NCBI GenBank assembly: GCA_014381105.1 | Contig: JACMIO010000040.1 | Span: 1 to 5,729, forward strand | Direction of reading: 5' to 3' | Length of the DNA: 5,729 nucleotides | Source of the DNA: a bacterium | Lineage (GTDB): Archaea; Thermoproteota; Nitrososphaeria; Nitrososphaerales; Nitrososphaeraceae | Part shown: one piece after another, positions 5,293 through 5,729 of the stretch | How the letters are laid out: every line of letters starts with the position of its first letter | Numbering within the stretch: position 1 is the stretch's first letter | The notes under the pieces: generated by a model | Seen by the model: the letters and a program-made list of their open reading frames with translations, nothing else | Told to the model about the DNA's origin: nothing | Database searches by the model: none | Made by a program: the position numbers and the translations under genes

Positions 5293-5493
5293 TTAGAAAT
5301 ACGACATCAATGTGCCTGACAATGATTTTGAGTTATCTGTTTTTTTCCTGACAATAATTGAATGACCTTCTCTAATATGAAAATAGTAATGGAGTTTAGA
5401 TAATTCATCAATGCTGGCTTCGGAGAAATAGTCTTCATTATATCTAGCCAAAATTATCTTGCAATCTTGACAGTAGATCTCTTTGAATGGCAC
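5293..5493 (-). CDS. small Cys/His protein, zinc-finger-like, 66 aa
   Basis: The product starts at GTG 5493 and begins MPFKEIYCQDCKII. Cys8-X2-Cys11 is followed by a stretch likely to be helical containing His35-X3-His39 and His44 (LHYYFHIREGH). This is a plausible C2H2 zinc site, but the 23 residues between the Cys and His pairs are about twice the classical finger spacing. It has no signal or membrane segment, and a basic tail (IIVRKKTDNSK). The GTG is the only usable start: the frame is open back to a TAA at 5523-5521 but contains no other ATG, GTG or TTG. It follows the edge gene after 34 nt on the same strand and may share a transcript or use the TATA-like element at 5519-5529. The family is not recognised; nucleic-acid binding or a protein-protein role is an inference. 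Confidence 0.7.
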   Translation of the reverse strand: MPFKEIYCQDCKIILARYNEDYFSEASIDELSKLHYYFHIREGHSIIVRKKTDNSKSLSGTLMSYF

Positions 5494-5518
5494 TCTGCAT
5501 TTAACATTTTCCTGGCTG

Positions 5519-5529
5519 GTTTATTAACT
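5519..5529 (-). promoter_or_regulatory. possible TATA box for the Cys/His gene
   Basis: On the minus strand AGTTAATAAAC is centred about 31 bases upstream of the GTG at 5493, slightly beyond the best leaderless distance. It overlaps the stop codon of the upstream gene. Co-transcription from a promoter outside the window is equally possible. Confidence 0.3.
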
Positions 5530-5728
5530 ATTTTCTTTCCTGCAGAGTTAAACTTGTCTCCTGTTTCTTGTTCTCATTAAATTTCATGTTCGTGAGCTTA
5601 TAATAGATAACTTCACCACGTCTTTCAACCACAGCAGCAATTGCATTTTTTCCCATTGTTTCAATTTCACGTACATTTTTTGAAAGCTCTCCGACTTTCA
5701 CATTTATGCCTTCATTAATGCAAAACAC
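5528..5728 (-). CDS. C-terminal part of a possible winged-helix regulator (partial at window edge)
   Basis: The minus strand is open from the window edge to TAG at 5530-5528, giving at least 66 residues. A GTG at 5728 and another at 5701 are in frame, but since the frame reaches the edge the real start may lie outside. The visible part contains VGELSKNVREIETMGKNAI, then VVERRGEVIYYKLT, which looks like a helix followed by the beta-wing of an ArsR-like winged-helix domain (the RG...YYKLT ending is typical). The tail is polar and basic (NENKKQETSLTLQERK). If correct it is a DNA-binding regulator; no other domain is visible. The gene lies 34 nt upstream of the Cys/His gene on the same strand. 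Confidence 0.55.
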   Translation of the reverse strand: MFCINEGINVKVGELSKNVREIETMGKNAIAAVVERRGEVIYYKLTNMKFNENKKQETSLTLQERK

Positions 5729-5729
5729 T

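Overview
The window looks like AT-rich archaeal chromosome, most likely from a Nitrososphaerota (Thaumarchaeota) lineage related to Nitrosopumilus. The grounds are the tRNA-Glu without encoded CCA, archaeal TATA boxes about 27-30 nt upstream of start codons with almost no leader between them, frequent GTG/TTG starts, no convincing Shine-Dalgarno sites, and protein families typical of archaea. The phylum is an inference; the archaeal assignment is firmer. I see no mobile element, CRISPR array, insertion sequence or phage gene. This is mostly ordinary core and lineage-specific chromosome.

Layout. The plus strand at the left edge holds a possible gene tail (to 64), an 8-bp inverted repeat (105-126), a TATA box (141-149), a 52-residue charged protein gene (174-332) and, 32 nt later, a CPA2/Kef-type cation:proton antiporter without a regulatory domain (365-1594). 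Everything that follows except the tRNA is on the minus strand. Reading leftwards from the right edge these are: the 3' part of a small protein that may be a winged-helix regulator (5528-edge), a 66-residue Cys/His protein resembling a zinc finger (5293-5493), a doubtful 50-residue ORF (4884-5036), an AmmeMemoRadiSam-type radical SAM enzyme (3779-4852), a stand-alone NAD(P)H-hydrate dehydratase (2700-3572), and an exported two-domain beta-sandwich protein (1659-2615) that converges on the antiporter. tRNA-Glu(CTC) lies on the plus strand at 5073-5148 with its own promoter.

How the genes relate. There is no obvious single pathway. The radical SAM enzyme, the dehydratase and the exported protein follow one another on the same strand, but gaps of 206 and 84 nt and TATA boxes directly upstream of the radical SAM and exported-protein genes suggest separate transcription units. 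The 52-residue protein and antiporter are the best candidate for a small operon, as are the two small genes at the right edge. The partner proteins of the radical SAM enzyme (Memo and AMMECR1 families) and the epimerase partner of the dehydratase are not in the window.

Points worth a second look are the 52-residue protein placed before the antiporter, the Cys/His microprotein with unusual ligand spacing, the nested inverted repeats behind the tRNA, and the inverted repeat next to the first promoter.
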